8,581 bases of DNA from an uncultured Pseudomonadota bacterium (GCA_946885905.1 CAMPHL010000079.1:1-8581), one strand, 5' to 3'. Counted from the stretch's first letter, positions 1-6,538 are shown. Numbers and translations: made by a program. The notes: generated from the letters alone by a model not told the origin.

Positions 1-213
1 GCCATAGGCCGGATGCTGCGGCGACGGATGCACGATGTCGCCCACGTGCAGCACGAACGACGGCCGCGCGCGGTTCAGCGCCGCGACGATCCAGCGGTTG
101 CGTGCGTTGGCGAGGCGGTTGACGGCGAAGTCGGAGGAGGCCTTGCCCTCCTCCTGGTTCACGTGCGTATCGGCGATGACGGCGAAGCGGAAGAGCCTGC
201 GGCCCAGCGCCAT
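1..213 (-). CDS. Metallophosphoesterase (calcineurin-like), N-terminal part only
   Basis: This reading frame starts at an ATG at 213 and runs off the window edge after 71 residues. Two metal-binding blocks of the calcineurin-like phosphoesterase superfamily are visible: FAVIADTHVN (D15 and H17, the D-x-H block) and LHVGDIVH (G58-D59, the GD block). These normally bind a dinuclear metal centre that hydrolyses phosphomono- or phosphodiesters. The later GNH and HxH blocks would lie beyond the window. There is no signal peptide, so the protein is probably cytoplasmic. Its start overlaps the stop of the Bug receptor gene by one base (TGATG), which indicates translational coupling in the same operon as the receptor and the sulfatase. 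The substrate is unknown. The superfamily call is fairly safe; any narrower role would be a guess. Confidence 0.78.
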   Translation of the reverse strand, partial: MALGRRLFRFAVIADTHVNQEEGKASSDFAVNRLANARNRWIVAALNRARPSFVLHVGDIVHPSPQHPAYG

Positions 214-1163
214 CAATTGACTTTCGCGCCGGCAGACCTCACCACGGCCGCCCACCGATCGATCTCCCCCGCCATGAAGGCGCGAAACTGCTCGGGCGTG
301 CCGCCGACCACCTCGGCGCCCTCGTTGCGCAGGATCTCGGCCAGCTCGGGCGCGGAAAGCGCGCTGTTGAACGCGGCGTTCAGCTTCGCGATCGCTTCCT
401 TCGGCGTTCCCGCCGGTGCCATCACGCCGAACCATCCGGTCGCCTGGTACCCGGGGATGCCCGCCTCGGCGATCGTCGGCACCTCGGGCAGCACCGGGGA
501 GCGCTTGTCGCCGGTGACGGCGATCACCTTGATCTTGCCGGCCTTCACGTGCTGGATCGTGCCGGGCATGTTGGCGAACATCATCTGCACGCGCCCGCCC
601 ATGAGATCCATGAGCGCCGGCCCGCTGCCCTTGTAGGGAACGTGGGTGATGTCGGCCTTGCTCTGGTTCTTGAACATCTCGCCCGCGAGGTGGATCACGG
701 TCCCCGCGCCGGCCGAGGCGAAGTTCATCGTGCCCGGCTTCGCGCGCGACAACTCGACCAGCTCCTTCACGTTGCGCACGGGGACCTCGGGATGCAGCAC
801 GAGGATCCCGTTCAGGTTCACGAGGTGGATCACCGCATCGAAATCCCGCGTGGTGTCGTACGGCAGCGTCTTGTAGAGCGTCTGGTTGATCGCGGTCGAC
901 GTTCCCACGAAGAGCAGCGTATAGCCGTCGGGCGCCGATTTCGCGACCAGGTCGGCCCCGAGCGTACCTCCGGCGCCGGGCTTGTTCTCGATGATGACGC
1001 TCTGGCCGATCGCGGCGCTCACCTTCTGCGCGAGGATCCGCGAGATGGTGTCGGTCGATCCACCGGCCGAGAACGGCACGATGAACTTGATCGGCTTGTC
1101 GGGGTAGGCCTGCGCCGGGGCAACCCAGGCGAACAGCGCGACGACCAGCAGCAGCAATCTCAT
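213..1163 (-). CDS. Bug-family (TctC-like) periplasmic solute-binding protein
   Basis: A 316-residue protein with a clear Sec signal peptide (hydrophobic stretch 3-15, likely cleavage after AQA, residue 19). The mature N-terminus begins YPDKPIKFIVPFSAGGSTD, followed by ENKPGAGG near residues 60-66 and SAPDGYTLL near 76-84, all hallmarks of the Bug receptors of betaproteobacteria. Length and layout fit the family throughout, including the FGVMAPAGTP block near 245-254. Family members bind small carboxylates or related compounds in the periplasm, some with TctA/TctB permeases and many as orphans; no permease is encoded here. The start is supported by AAGGAGGA four bases upstream. The gene lies 13 nt after the sulfatase stop and overlaps the phosphoesterase start, so it is the middle gene of a three-gene operon. 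The ligand is presumably related to the substrate or product of the sulfatase-family enzyme (inference). Confidence 0.93.
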   Translation of the reverse strand: MRLLLLVVALFAWVAPAQAYPDKPIKFIVPFSAGGSTDTISRILAQKVSAAIGQSVIIENKPGAGGTLGADLVAKSAPDGYTLLFVGTSTAINQTLYKTLPYDTTRDFDAVIHLVNLNGILVLHPEVPVRNVKELVELSRAKPGTMNFASAGAGTVIHLAGEMFKNQSKADITHVPYKGSGPALMDLMGGRVQMMFANMPGTIQHVKAGKIKVIAVTGDKRSPVLPEVPTIAEAGIPGYQATGWFGVMAPAGTPKEAIAKLNAAFNSALSAPELAEILRNEGAEVVGGTPEQFRAFMAGEIDRWAAVVRSAGAKVN

Positions 1164-1176
1164 GATCTCCTCCTTG

Positions 1177-2556
1177 TCAGCCCAGCCTGTCGTAGGGATT
1201 CTCGACGATGCCCTTCACTTTTCCGCGATGGTCCAGCTCGATGCCGAAACGCTCGTAGTACGCCTCCCTGGGGAGGAACTCGTCGCCGATGTGGGCCATC
1301 AGCGTGCGCATGCGCGATTCCAGCTCCTCGGCGAGCGGCCGCTCGTCGACCAGGTTGCGAAGCTGGAACGGATCCTCGGCGTTGTCGTAGAGCAGCCAGG
1401 GACGATCGATGGTCCGCACGTACGTGTACCGGTCGGTGCGCACGCCGCGGTACTCCATGCGCATCCCCTGGAAATCGGGCACCTGGTCGGGACCGCGGGG
1501 ATCGCCGATGCTGAACGGGCACGGGTTCATCAGCAGCACGCCGTTGGGCGCACCGCTTCTCTCTGCCGTCACGAACGCGGAGAGATCGACGCCTTCGACG
1601 GCCTCCGGCACCGGCAACCCCGCGAGCCCCAGCAGCGTCGGCATCACGTCGATCGCGCTCACCGGGAAGTCGAACACGGACCCCGCCCGGACGCGCCTTG
1701 GGTAACGCAGCACGAACGGCACCTTGATCGACTCGTCCCAAGGCCATTGCTTCTTGTAGACGCCATGGGAGCCGTGCATGTCGCCGTGGTCGGAGGTGAA
1801 GAGGAGGATCGTGTCCTCGGCGATGCCGGTCTCGTCGAGCGTGGCGAGCAGGCGCGCGAGCTGGTCGTCGAGGAAGGTGGTCTGCGCGTAGTAGCCCCAG
1901 AGGTCGTTGCGCGGCGGCTCCGGGCAATTGGCACGCGCAGGGATCGCCTGCGCGTCGTAGAGGTCGAGGTAATCGCGCGCAACCGTGCGGTACGGGTGAT
2001 GCGGCGGCCCCCACGAGAGCACCATGCAGAATGGTTTCTCGCGCGAATGGCCCTTCATGTAGTCGATCGCGAGGGTGGTCTGCGACTCGGCGTCGTAGCC
2101 CTCCCATCGGCGCGGCTCGGGCGAGTCTCCGGCGAAATAGATCGAGCGGTCGTAGTTGTGGTCGAAGTTCGCCGCGGCCCAGAAATCGAACCCCTGCCGC
2201 GGCGGTCCGGGCGGGACCCAGGCCGGGCGATCGCCGCCGTTGAGGTGCCACTTGCCGATGTACGCGGTGTCGTAACCGGCCCGGGCGGTCGCGTGCGCGA
2301 GGCTGGTCTCGGTCGTGGCGAGCGGGATGTCGTTCAGCACGAGGCCCAGCGAAAGCGGCGTGCGGCCGGTCAGCAGCGCCCCGCGGTACGGTGTGCAGAC
2401 GGGCATCGGCGACACACCCGTCCTGAAGATCGCCGATTCGCGCGCGAGGCTGTCGAGGTGCGGGGTGATGACCGGCTCCTCGCCGGCGTAGCCCACCGAG
2501 CAGGCGCGCAACTGGTCGGCGAGGACGATGAGGATATTGGGGCGGCGCGATGGCAT
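1177..2556 (-). CDS. Sulfatase-family hydrolase (alkaline-phosphatase superfamily), probably cytoplasmic
   Basis: A 459-residue protein of normal length for a type I sulfatase. It begins RPNILIVLADQL, giving metal ligand D14 with Q15 in the second position. The active-site block is PVCTPYRGALLTGR, with C54 as the residue normally converted to formylglycine and R58 beside it; the usual Ser or Ala of C-x-P-S/A-R is Tyr57. Further family features are GKWHL (K102, H104), PPHHPYR near 184-190 and SDHGDMHGSHG (D256, H257) with K268/K269. No signal peptide is present, so the enzyme probably acts in the cytoplasm, unlike most secreted sulfatases. A Cys-type sulfatase needs a maturation enzyme, and none is encoded here. 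The substrate could be a sulfate ester or, as in related members of the superfamily, a phosphonate or phosphate ester. It is the first gene of the operon, divergent from lysR, with a weak ribosome site (GGGGGA). Confidence 0.9.
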   Translation of the reverse strand: MPSRRPNILIVLADQLRACSVGYAGEEPVITPHLDSLARESAIFRTGVSPMPVCTPYRGALLTGRTPLSLGLVLNDIPLATTETSLAHATARAGYDTAYIGKWHLNGGDRPAWVPPGPPRQGFDFWAAANFDHNYDRSIYFAGDSPEPRRWEGYDAESQTTLAIDYMKGHSREKPFCMVLSWGPPHHPYRTVARDYLDLYDAQAIPARANCPEPPRNDLWGYYAQTTFLDDQLARLLATLDETGIAEDTILLFTSDHGDMHGSHGVYKKQWPWDESIKVPFVLRYPRRVRAGSVFDFPVSAIDVMPTLLGLAGLPVPEAVEGVDLSAFVTAERSGAPNGVLLMNPCPFSIGDPRGPDQVPDFQGMRMEYRGVRTDRYTYVRTIDRPWLLYDNAEDPFQLRNLVDERPLAEELESRMRTLMAHIGDEFLPREAYYERFGIELDHRGKVKGIVENPYDRLG

Positions 2557-2612
2557 CGGCCCAATATCCCCCGCCTGCTACGATGACTCAAATACCAATT
2601 TTCGCCCCGACC

Positions 2613-2629
2613 CATAGACGAAAGCTATG
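2613..2629. promoter_or_regulatory. Candidate LysR-type operator (T-N11-A dyad) in the divergent intergenic region
   Basis: CATAG-N7-CTATG is a perfect 5-bp inverted repeat with the T-N11-A spacing (T2615, A2627) recognised by LysR-type regulators. It overlaps the ATG of the lysR gene and lies about 60 bp upstream of the divergent sulfatase start. That position suits autorepression of lysR together with activation of the operon. A second, looser dyad, TTTCG-N14-CGAAA (2600-2623), overlaps it. The assignment rests on spacing and location only. Confidence 0.45.
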
Positions 2630-3538
2630 CGCCTCATCCAGTTGCGATCCTTCGTGGCGGTAGCGCAGGCGGGTGGTTTCACCGCCGCGGCGCGCCAGCT
2701 CCACGTGAGCCAGCCCACCCTCACCAAGCAAGTGCGCTTGCTCGAGGAGCAGTACGGCGTCGAGCTCTTCCATCGCCTGGGCCGCACCGTACGCCTCACC
2801 GAGACCGGCGAACGCCTCTTCGCGTTGACGGGGCAGTTCACGGGCATCGAGGCGGACGCCCTGCATCTGCTCAAGGACGCAGGCGAGCTGCGATCCGGGC
2901 GCCTGACGGTGGGCGCCGTGAGTCCCATCCAGGCCACCGACATGCTCGCCGCCTTCAGCCGCAGGTTCCCCTCGATGCAGGTACGGGTGCGCTTCGGCAA
3001 CTCCGAGACGGTGCTGCGCGAGCTGCTCGATTTCCGCACCGAGGTCGCGGTGCTCGCACACTTCGCCGACGACGAGCGGCTGCACGGCATGCGCTTCGGT
3101 CGCAGCCCCGTGGTGGTGCTGGTGCCCAGGGAGCACCGCTTCGCCACGCGGCGCACGCTCCGGATCGAGGAGCTCGACGGCGAACGGATGATCTTCCGGG
3201 AGGAAGGTTCGACCACCCGCAAGGCGATCGAAGCGGCCTTCGCCCGCGCGCGCGTGAAGCCCCAGGTGGTCATGGAGCTGGGAAGCCGCGAGGCGATCCG
3301 GGAGGCGGTGGCCAAGGGCGTCGGCCTCGGCATGGTCGCCGAATCGGGCCATTCGCCCGACCCGCGCGAGCGCATGGTGCGGCTATCGAATGCGGAAGTC
3401 TGGACCGAGACTCACGTGGTCTGCCTCAAGGTACGGCGCTCGGCTCGGGCGGTGAACGCGTTCTTCGAGATCGCCGAGGAGCTGGTCAGGAAAAGATCCA
3501 GGGCTCCGCGCGCCTGCGCTTCTCCTCGTACGCCCTGA
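2627..3538 (+). CDS. LysR-family transcriptional regulator
   Basis: A 303-residue regulator. The winged helix-turn-helix occupies about residues 1-60 (start [18 protein letters not shown], then [18 protein letters not shown] and the [11 protein letters not shown] wing). The effector-binding domain runs from about residue 92 ([10 protein letters not shown]), with [10 protein letters not shown] in its core. The start is fixed by family alignment; no convincing ribosome site precedes it, so the message may be weakly translated or nearly leaderless. It is divergent from the sulfatase operon with 70 bp between the start codons, so it most likely controls that operon in response to the imported compound. 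The sequence style reminds me of LysR proteins found in aminoethylphosphonate loci, but this is an impression, not a match. The last 17 or so codons, a basic Arg/Pro-rich tail, overlap the 3' end of convergent leuD. Confidence 0.93.
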   Translation: MRLIQLRSFVAVAQAGGFTAAARQLHVSQPTLTKQVRLLEEQYGVELFHRLGRTVRLTETGERLFALTGQFTGIEADALHLLKDAGELRSGRLTVGAVSPIQATDMLAAFSRRFPSMQVRVRFGNSETVLRELLDFRTEVAVLAHFADDERLHGMRFGRSPVVVLVPREHRFATRRTLRIEELDGERMIFREEGSTTRKAIEAAFARARVKPQVVMELGSREAIREAVAKGVGLGMVAESGHSPDPRERMVRLSNAEVWTETHVVCLKVRRSARAVNAFFEIAEELVRKRSRAPRACASPRTP

Positions 3539-4124
3539 TCTCGTCGGCGCGCTGCAGCGTGAGGCCGATCTCGTCGAGGCCGTTGAGCAGGTTGTGCCTG
3601 CGCGTGGCGTCGATGTCGAAGTGATACGACTTGCCGCCCGGAGTGGTGACGGCCTGGCTTTCCAGGTCGATGGTGAGCTTGTAGCCGGGATGGGCCTGGA
3701 CCTCGTTGAAGAGGTGGTCGACCTCGAGCTCCGTGAGCCGCACGGGCAGGAAGCCGTTCTGCAGGCTGTTGTTGAAGAAGATGTCGCCGAAGGAAGGCGC
3801 GATCACGGCCTTGAAGCCGTACTGCTGCAGCGCCCACGGCGCGTGCTCGCGCGAGGAGCCGCAGCCGAAGTTCTTGCGCGCGAGCAGGATCGTCGCGCCC
3901 TGGTACTGCGGATAGTTGAGGACGAAGTCCGGGTTGGGCTTGCGCGTGCGTGGATCCTTGCCGGGCTCGCCGATGTCGAGGAAGCGCCACGCATCGAACA
4001 CGTTCTCGCCGAAACCCGTGCGCTTGATCGACTTGAGGAACTGCTTGGGGATGATCGCGTCCGTGTCGACGTTGGCGCGGTCGAGCGGGACTGCGAGGCC
4101 GGTGTGGCGGGTGAATTTCTCCAT
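3486..4124 (-). CDS. leuD: 3-isopropylmalate dehydratase small subunit (LeuD)
   Basis: A 212-residue protein that pairs with LeuC to isomerise 2-isopropylmalate to 3-isopropylmalate in leucine biosynthesis. Diagnostic blocks are [20 protein letters not shown] (17-34), [18 protein letters not shown] (82-99) and [13 protein letters not shown] (112-124), all in the expected aconitase swivel-domain order. Length is typical of betaproteobacterial LeuD. The start [10 protein letters not shown] is chosen because it matches the family; the frame stays open upstream to 4301 but that part does not look like LeuD. GGAAT gives a weak ribosome site. TATAAT (4134-4139, read on the minus strand) lies just upstream, but no -35 box is evident. 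The gene is usually in an operon with leuC and leuB; here its neighbours are a divergent CHRD gene and convergent lysR, so it appears to be a single-gene unit. Confidence 0.96.
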   Translation of the reverse strand: MEKFTRHTGLAVPLDRANVDTDAIIPKQFLKSIKRTGFGENVFDAWRFLDIGEPGKDPRTRKPNPDFVLNYPQYQGATILLARKNFGCGSSREHAPWALQQYGFKAVIAPSFGDIFFNNSLQNGFLPVRLTELEVDHLFNEVQAHPGYKLTIDLESQAVTTPGGKSYHFDIDATRRHNLLNGLDEIGLTLQRADEIRAYEEKRRRAEPWIFS

Positions 4125-4247
4125 GGCGATTCCATTATAGGCGGGCTCCAGGGCGCGATATACGGCTGCGGGGAGCGGCGGACGCAGCCACCGCGCCGAT
4201 CGGGCGAGCGCCTTCCAGCGCACGGCGCGCATCACCGATACGAAATG

Positions 4248-4281
4248 AACCGGGGGGAAGCTCGCAGGGCCATTTCCGGTT
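4248..4281 (+). promoter_or_regulatory. Inverted repeat in the leader of the CHRD gene
   Basis: AACCGG and CCGGTT form a perfect 6-bp inverted repeat with 22 bases between, ending 6 bases before the ribosome site AAGGAG (4288-4293) of the CHRD gene. It could be an operator or a leader hairpin. I found no good sigma-70 promoter for this gene in the 175-bp gap it shares with leuD. Confidence 0.25.
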
Positions 4282-4299
4282 ACCCGCAAGGAGCACCCC

Positions 4300-4815
4300 A
4301 TGAAGAAGATCGCAACGCTCGCGTGTCTCTTGCTGGCGACGCCCGTGTTCGCCCAGCAAGGAGGCCCCTTCCGCGCAACGCTTTCCGGCTACAACGAAGT
4401 GCCTTCGGTGAACACGATGGCCGAAGGAACGTTCGAAGCCCGCGCCAACGGCCCCTCGGTCGACTACACGCTCACCTATTCGGGACTCCAGGCTCCGGTC
4501 ACGATGGCGCACATACACTTCGCGCAGGAGCACGTGAACGGCTCGATCATCGTATGGCTGTGCGGCACCGAGTCGAACCCCGGGCCCGCTGGCACGCCCG
4601 CCTGCCCCGGCACGGGCGGCACGGTGCAGGGAACGTTCACCTCGGCGAACGTGCTCGCCTCCTCGACCGCCACGCAGCAGTTTCCGGCGAGCGACCTCGA
4701 GGCGCTGATCGACGCGATGCTCGCTGGCGCCGGGTACGTGAACGTGCATTCGACGGCTTCTCCGGGCGGCGAGATCCGCGGCCAGGTCAGCGCGCGGGGC
4801 AACAGCCCGCAATAG
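4300..4815 (+). CDS. Secreted CHRD-domain protein
   Basis: A 171-residue protein with a Sec signal peptide (KK at 2-3, hydrophobic 4-17, likely cleavage after VFA at residue 18). The mature part is one CHRD domain: [20 protein letters not shown] (24-43), the [10 protein letters not shown] block (67-76, with H71 and H73), VWLCGT (85-90) and the closing [18 protein letters not shown] (146-163). C88 and C102 could form a disulfide in the periplasm. CHRD domains were first described in chordin and are common in secreted bacterial proteins, but their biochemical role is not established. The start has AAGGAG six bases upstream. The gene is a single unit, divergent from leuD and convergent with the dioxygenase gene. 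A Cys at position 9 follows Leu-Ala but is too close to the N-terminus for a lipoprotein signal. Confidence 0.9.
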   Translation: MKKIATLACLLLATPVFAQQGGPFRATLSGYNEVPSVNTMAEGTFEARANGPSVDYTLTYSGLQAPVTMAHIHFAQEHVNGSIIVWLCGTESNPGPAGTPACPGTGGTVQGTFTSANVLASSTATQQFPASDLEALIDAMLAGAGYVNVHSTASPGGEIRGQVSARGNSPQ

Positions 4816-4835
4816 ATAGTTGGATGGTTCGTCGC

Positions 4836-4867
4836 CCCGGGCGCCGCCGTTACGGCGATAGCCCGGG
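4836..4867. terminator. Hairpin between convergent genes, probable terminator
   Basis: Outer stem CCCGGGC (4836-4842) pairs with GCCCGGG (4861-4867), and inner stem CGCCG-TTA-CGGCG (4845-4857) is perfect, with a small internal loop between them. It lies between the stops of the CHRD gene (plus) and the dioxygenase gene (minus). Neither side has a good T-run, so it may act as a weak terminator or as a 3' stabiliser for both transcripts. Confidence 0.5.
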
Positions 4868-4875
4868 ACCGCAGC

Positions 4876-5346
4876 CTACCGAGCGTAGTCCGGATGCATC
4901 CCGTAGACGTTGAGCGTCACCGCGTTGGCGCCCGAGTCGTTGTGCAAGCTGTGGATCGCATCCGACTCCAGCGCCACGATGGTCTTCGTGTCGATCCGCT
5001 CCGAACCGTCGCGCACGAGCTCCCCGCCCTCGCGCTTCCAGCGATGCTGCGTCTGCCAGCCCTCGAGCCCGCCGATCACCACCCACGTGCCGTGAGCGTG
5101 TGGCTCGGCCTCCTCTCCGGGCTGCGCGGTGAAGACGAAGACGGCCAGCGAGTGGTCGTGCTCTTCGTGGAGCAGGCAGGACTCCGTCGCCGTCATCGAG
5201 GGTCGCAGCCAGTTGTGCTTCATCATCATCAGCTGCTTCACCTTGCCCCTCACCTGCTCCAGCATCTCCGGCTCGGGCGCGCCGAGGGCCGCGATCTCCC
5301 GCAGGTCCTCGACGAGCCGCTTGACCGAGTAGCCGGTATCGCACAC
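4876..5346 (-). CDS. Cysteine-dioxygenase-family cupin (thiol dioxygenase-like)
   Basis: A 156-residue single-domain cupin. The first metal block is EPHAHGTWVVIGGLEG (81-96, H83 and H85) and the second is ESDAIHSLHND (127-137, H132, with H135 nearby). These give the three-His iron site of type I cysteine and related thiol dioxygenases, which oxidise a thiol to its sulfinate. A tyrosine in VYGMHPDY (Y148) lies where family members carry a late active-site Tyr. The position of the mammalian crosslinking Cys appears to be Val90, so no Cys-Tyr crosslink is expected. The length is shorter than typical bacterial CDO, and the substrate (cysteine, 3-mercaptopropionate or another thiol) cannot be told. 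The start is a GTG at 5346, 7 nt after the peroxiredoxin stop and with a weak ribosome site, so it is probably co-translated as the second gene of that operon. Confidence 0.75.
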   Translation of the reverse strand: MCDTGYSVKRLVEDLREIAALGAPEPEMLEQVRGKVKQLMMMKHNWLRPSMTATESCLLHEEHDHSLAVFVFTAQPGEEAEPHAHGTWVVIGGLEGWQTQHRWKREGGELVRDGSERIDTKTIVALESDAIHSLHNDSGANAVTLNVYGMHPDYAR

Positions 5347-5353
5347 GGCCGGA

Positions 5354-6019
5354 TTACGCCGGTTCCTTCACGATGCGCAGGTACGGCTTGGGCGCCTTCC
5401 AGCCGCCGGGGAAGCGCTGGCGGGCTTCTTCCTCGCCCACCGCCGGGACGATCACGACGTCGCCGCCCGGCTTCCACTGCGCGGGTGTCGCGACCTTGTG
5501 CTTGGCCGTGAGCTGGATCGAATCGATCGTGCGCAGGATCTCGTCGAAGTTGCGCCCGGTGCTCATCGGGTAAGCGAAGAACGCCTTCACCAGCTTGTCG
5601 GGGCCGATGATGAATACCGTGCGAACGGTGGCGTTGTCCGCCGCCTTGCGGCCCTCGGACTTGTCGCCGGCGTTCGGGTGGAGCATGCCGTAGGCCTTGG
5701 CGACCTTGAGGTCGTGGTCGGCGATGAGGGGGTAGTTGAGCGCCGCGCCCTGCGTCTCCTCGATGTCCTTGGCCCATTCCTTGTGGTCGCCGACCGTATC
5801 GACGCTCAGGCCGAGGACCTTCGTGTTGCGCTTGTCGAACTCGGGCTTGATGCGGGCGAGGTAGCCCAGCTCCGTGGTGCAGATGGGCGTGAAGTCCTTC
5901 GGGTGCGAGAACAGCACGCCGTAGGAATTGCCCAGCCACTCGTGGAAGTTGATCCTGCCTTCGGTGGTGTCGGCGGTGAAATCGGGCGCCTGGTCTCCGA
6001 TGCCGGGAGAGGTAATCAT
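5354..6019 (-). CDS. 1-Cys peroxiredoxin (Prx6-type AhpC/TSA family)
   Basis: A 221-residue thioredoxin-fold peroxidase that reduces peroxides in the cytoplasm. The active site HPKDFTPICTTELG holds P40, T44 and peroxidatic C47, and R133 (ATVRTVFII) completes the catalytic set. The long C-terminal domain, from about 170 (TAKHKVATPAQWKPGGDV) to PKPYLRIVKEPA, is typical of Prx6-type enzymes. C47 is the only cysteine, so the enzyme must rely on an external thiol reductant. The start ATG at 6019 has AGGAGA 5 bases upstream; the frame continues upstream as Arg-rich, non-coding-looking sequence. It is the first gene of a two-gene operon with the thiol dioxygenase 7 nt downstream. No clear OxyR site was found upstream; a TTGGA-CAA-TCCAA dyad lies about 75 bp before the start. 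Confidence 0.95.
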   Translation of the reverse strand: MITSPGIGDQAPDFTADTTEGRINFHEWLGNSYGVLFSHPKDFTPICTTELGYLARIKPEFDKRNTKVLGLSVDTVGDHKEWAKDIEETQGAALNYPLIADHDLKVAKAYGMLHPNAGDKSEGRKAADNATVRTVFIIGPDKLVKAFFAYPMSTGRNFDEILRTIDSIQLTAKHKVATPAQWKPGGDVVIVPAVGEEEARQRFPGGWKAPKPYLRIVKEPA

Positions 6020-6296
6020 TGCAATCTCCTGTGTGTGTTTGGAAGTCACGCGGGCCCCGACGGGTTCGAGGTGCGCACGATCCGAGGCGCGCGTTGGACA
6101 ATCCAATGTACTCCTCGCGTCGGGTCCCTGGCGGAATGAGCTGATAACCGACGCGCATGAGCTCGCGTTGGTGCAATCGGTCCGCGATGCCCGGGCCCCA
6201 ATCAGATATGGAACGTCCCGAACACGCCGAACGGCGCGAGAAGCGCCCAACGAAGCAACGGGGGAAATGGCTCCCGCGCCAGCCCCACGTCGGGCG
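6020..6296. other. Non-coding stretch upstream of the peroxiredoxin gene
   Basis: I see no gene in these 277 bases on either strand; open frames here are Arg-rich by-products of base composition. It should hold the peroxiredoxin promoter, but no convincing -35/-10 pair is visible. Dyads seen are TTGGA-CAA-TCCAA (6094-6106), ACGCG-N8-CGCGT (6151-6168) and GGCGC-GAGAA-GCGCC (6233-6247). The last lies about 50 bases after the Cys-Pro protein's stop and could be a weak terminator for it. Confidence 0.4.
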
Positions 6297-6440
6297 CTAC
6301 TTCGCCTTGGCCTTCTGCACCGACTCGGTCTTCCCGGGCAGCGCCTCGACGTAGCCGCCGAGCGAGGCCTTGGCGGGACAAATCTTGAACACGGGACACT
6401 TCGGGCAACCAACGGCGAGGGCCACGGGGCAGATCTTCAC
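6297..6440 (-). CDS. 47-residue Cys-Pro-rich microprotein
   Basis: A short gene starting GTG at 6440 and ending TAG at 6297. The N-terminal part reads [18 protein letters not shown] and continues [12 protein letters not shown]. It has four cysteines, each followed by proline (C4, C12, C15, C21; spacing C-x7-C-x2-C-x5-C), in a short hydrophobic context. The tail (about 30-47) is Lys-rich and polar ([10 protein letters not shown]). GGGAGA sits five bases before the GTG, a good ribosome site. The C-x2-C core suggests metal (Zn or Fe-S) binding or a redox thiol role; I cannot name a function. I have an impression that similar CP-rich short proteins occur in other betaproteobacteria, unverified. 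It lies upstream of the peroxiredoxin gene on the same strand, 277 nt away, and is divergent from the cold-shock gene. Confidence 0.75.
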   Translation of the reverse strand: MKICPVALAVGCPKCPVFKICPAKASLGGYVEALPGKTESVQKAKAK

Positions 6441-6450
6441 TGTTGTCTCC

Positions 6451-6475
6451 CTGGATCGATCCAGCGGGCATATTA
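6451..6475 (-). promoter_or_regulatory. Candidate promoter and operator of the Cys-Pro microprotein gene
   Basis: TAATAT (6470-6475, read on the minus strand) could be a -10 box, although no -35 match is seen. Immediately downstream is the perfect 14-bp palindrome CTGGATCGATCCAG (6451-6464), which ends just before the ribosome site. A palindrome at this place would cover the start of transcription and could be a repressor site or a 5' hairpin. This is positional inference. Confidence 0.3.
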
Positions 6476-6526
6476 CGCCGCCGCTTCCGCATTTGTGCGG
6501 GACGCTCCGGCCCCATCCATCTGCGC

Positions 6527-6532
6527 TATAAT
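6527..6532 (+). promoter_or_regulatory. -10 box of the cold-shock gene
   Basis: A perfect TATAAT preceded by GCGC. The -35 position (about 6504-6509, GCTCCG) is a poor match. A perfect dyad CCGCA-TTTG-TGCGG (6487-6500) lies just upstream of that position and may be a regulator site. A start about 7 bases downstream of the box would give a leader near 150 nt, similar to E. coli cspA. Confidence 0.55.
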
Positions 6533-6538
6533 GCTGGT

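Noticed and set aside
1162..2586. 474-codon open frame antisense to the sulfatase, slightly longer than the sulfatase itself
   Set aside because: It is rich in Arg, Val, Gly and His with no recognisable domain or ribosome site, and the sulfatase frame on the other strand has all family motifs. Long antisense frames are common in GC-rich DNA.
4134..4139. TATAAT as the leuD promoter
   Set aside because: No -35 match at suitable spacing, and the start would lie almost at the ATG. It is kept only as a remark in the leuD entry.
4125..4301. Longer leuD start giving 59 extra residues
   Set aside because: The added residues do not resemble LeuD, and [10 protein letters not shown] is the family's normal beginning.
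4300..4353. Lipoprotein signal in the CHRD protein (Leu-Ala-Cys at residues 7-9)
   Set aside because: The hydrophobic stretch before Cys9 is too short, and a better signal peptidase I site follows at residue 18.
3594..4913. 439-codon plus-strand open frame running across leuD and the CHRD gene
   Set aside because: It is antisense to leuD and out of frame with the CHRD gene, both secure. Its composition is Arg-rich and motif-free.
6202..6516. 104-codon minus-strand frame over the Cys-Pro gene
   Set aside because: It is in a different frame, Arg-rich and without a ribosome site, whereas the 47-residue frame has an ordered cysteine pattern and GGGAGA before its start.
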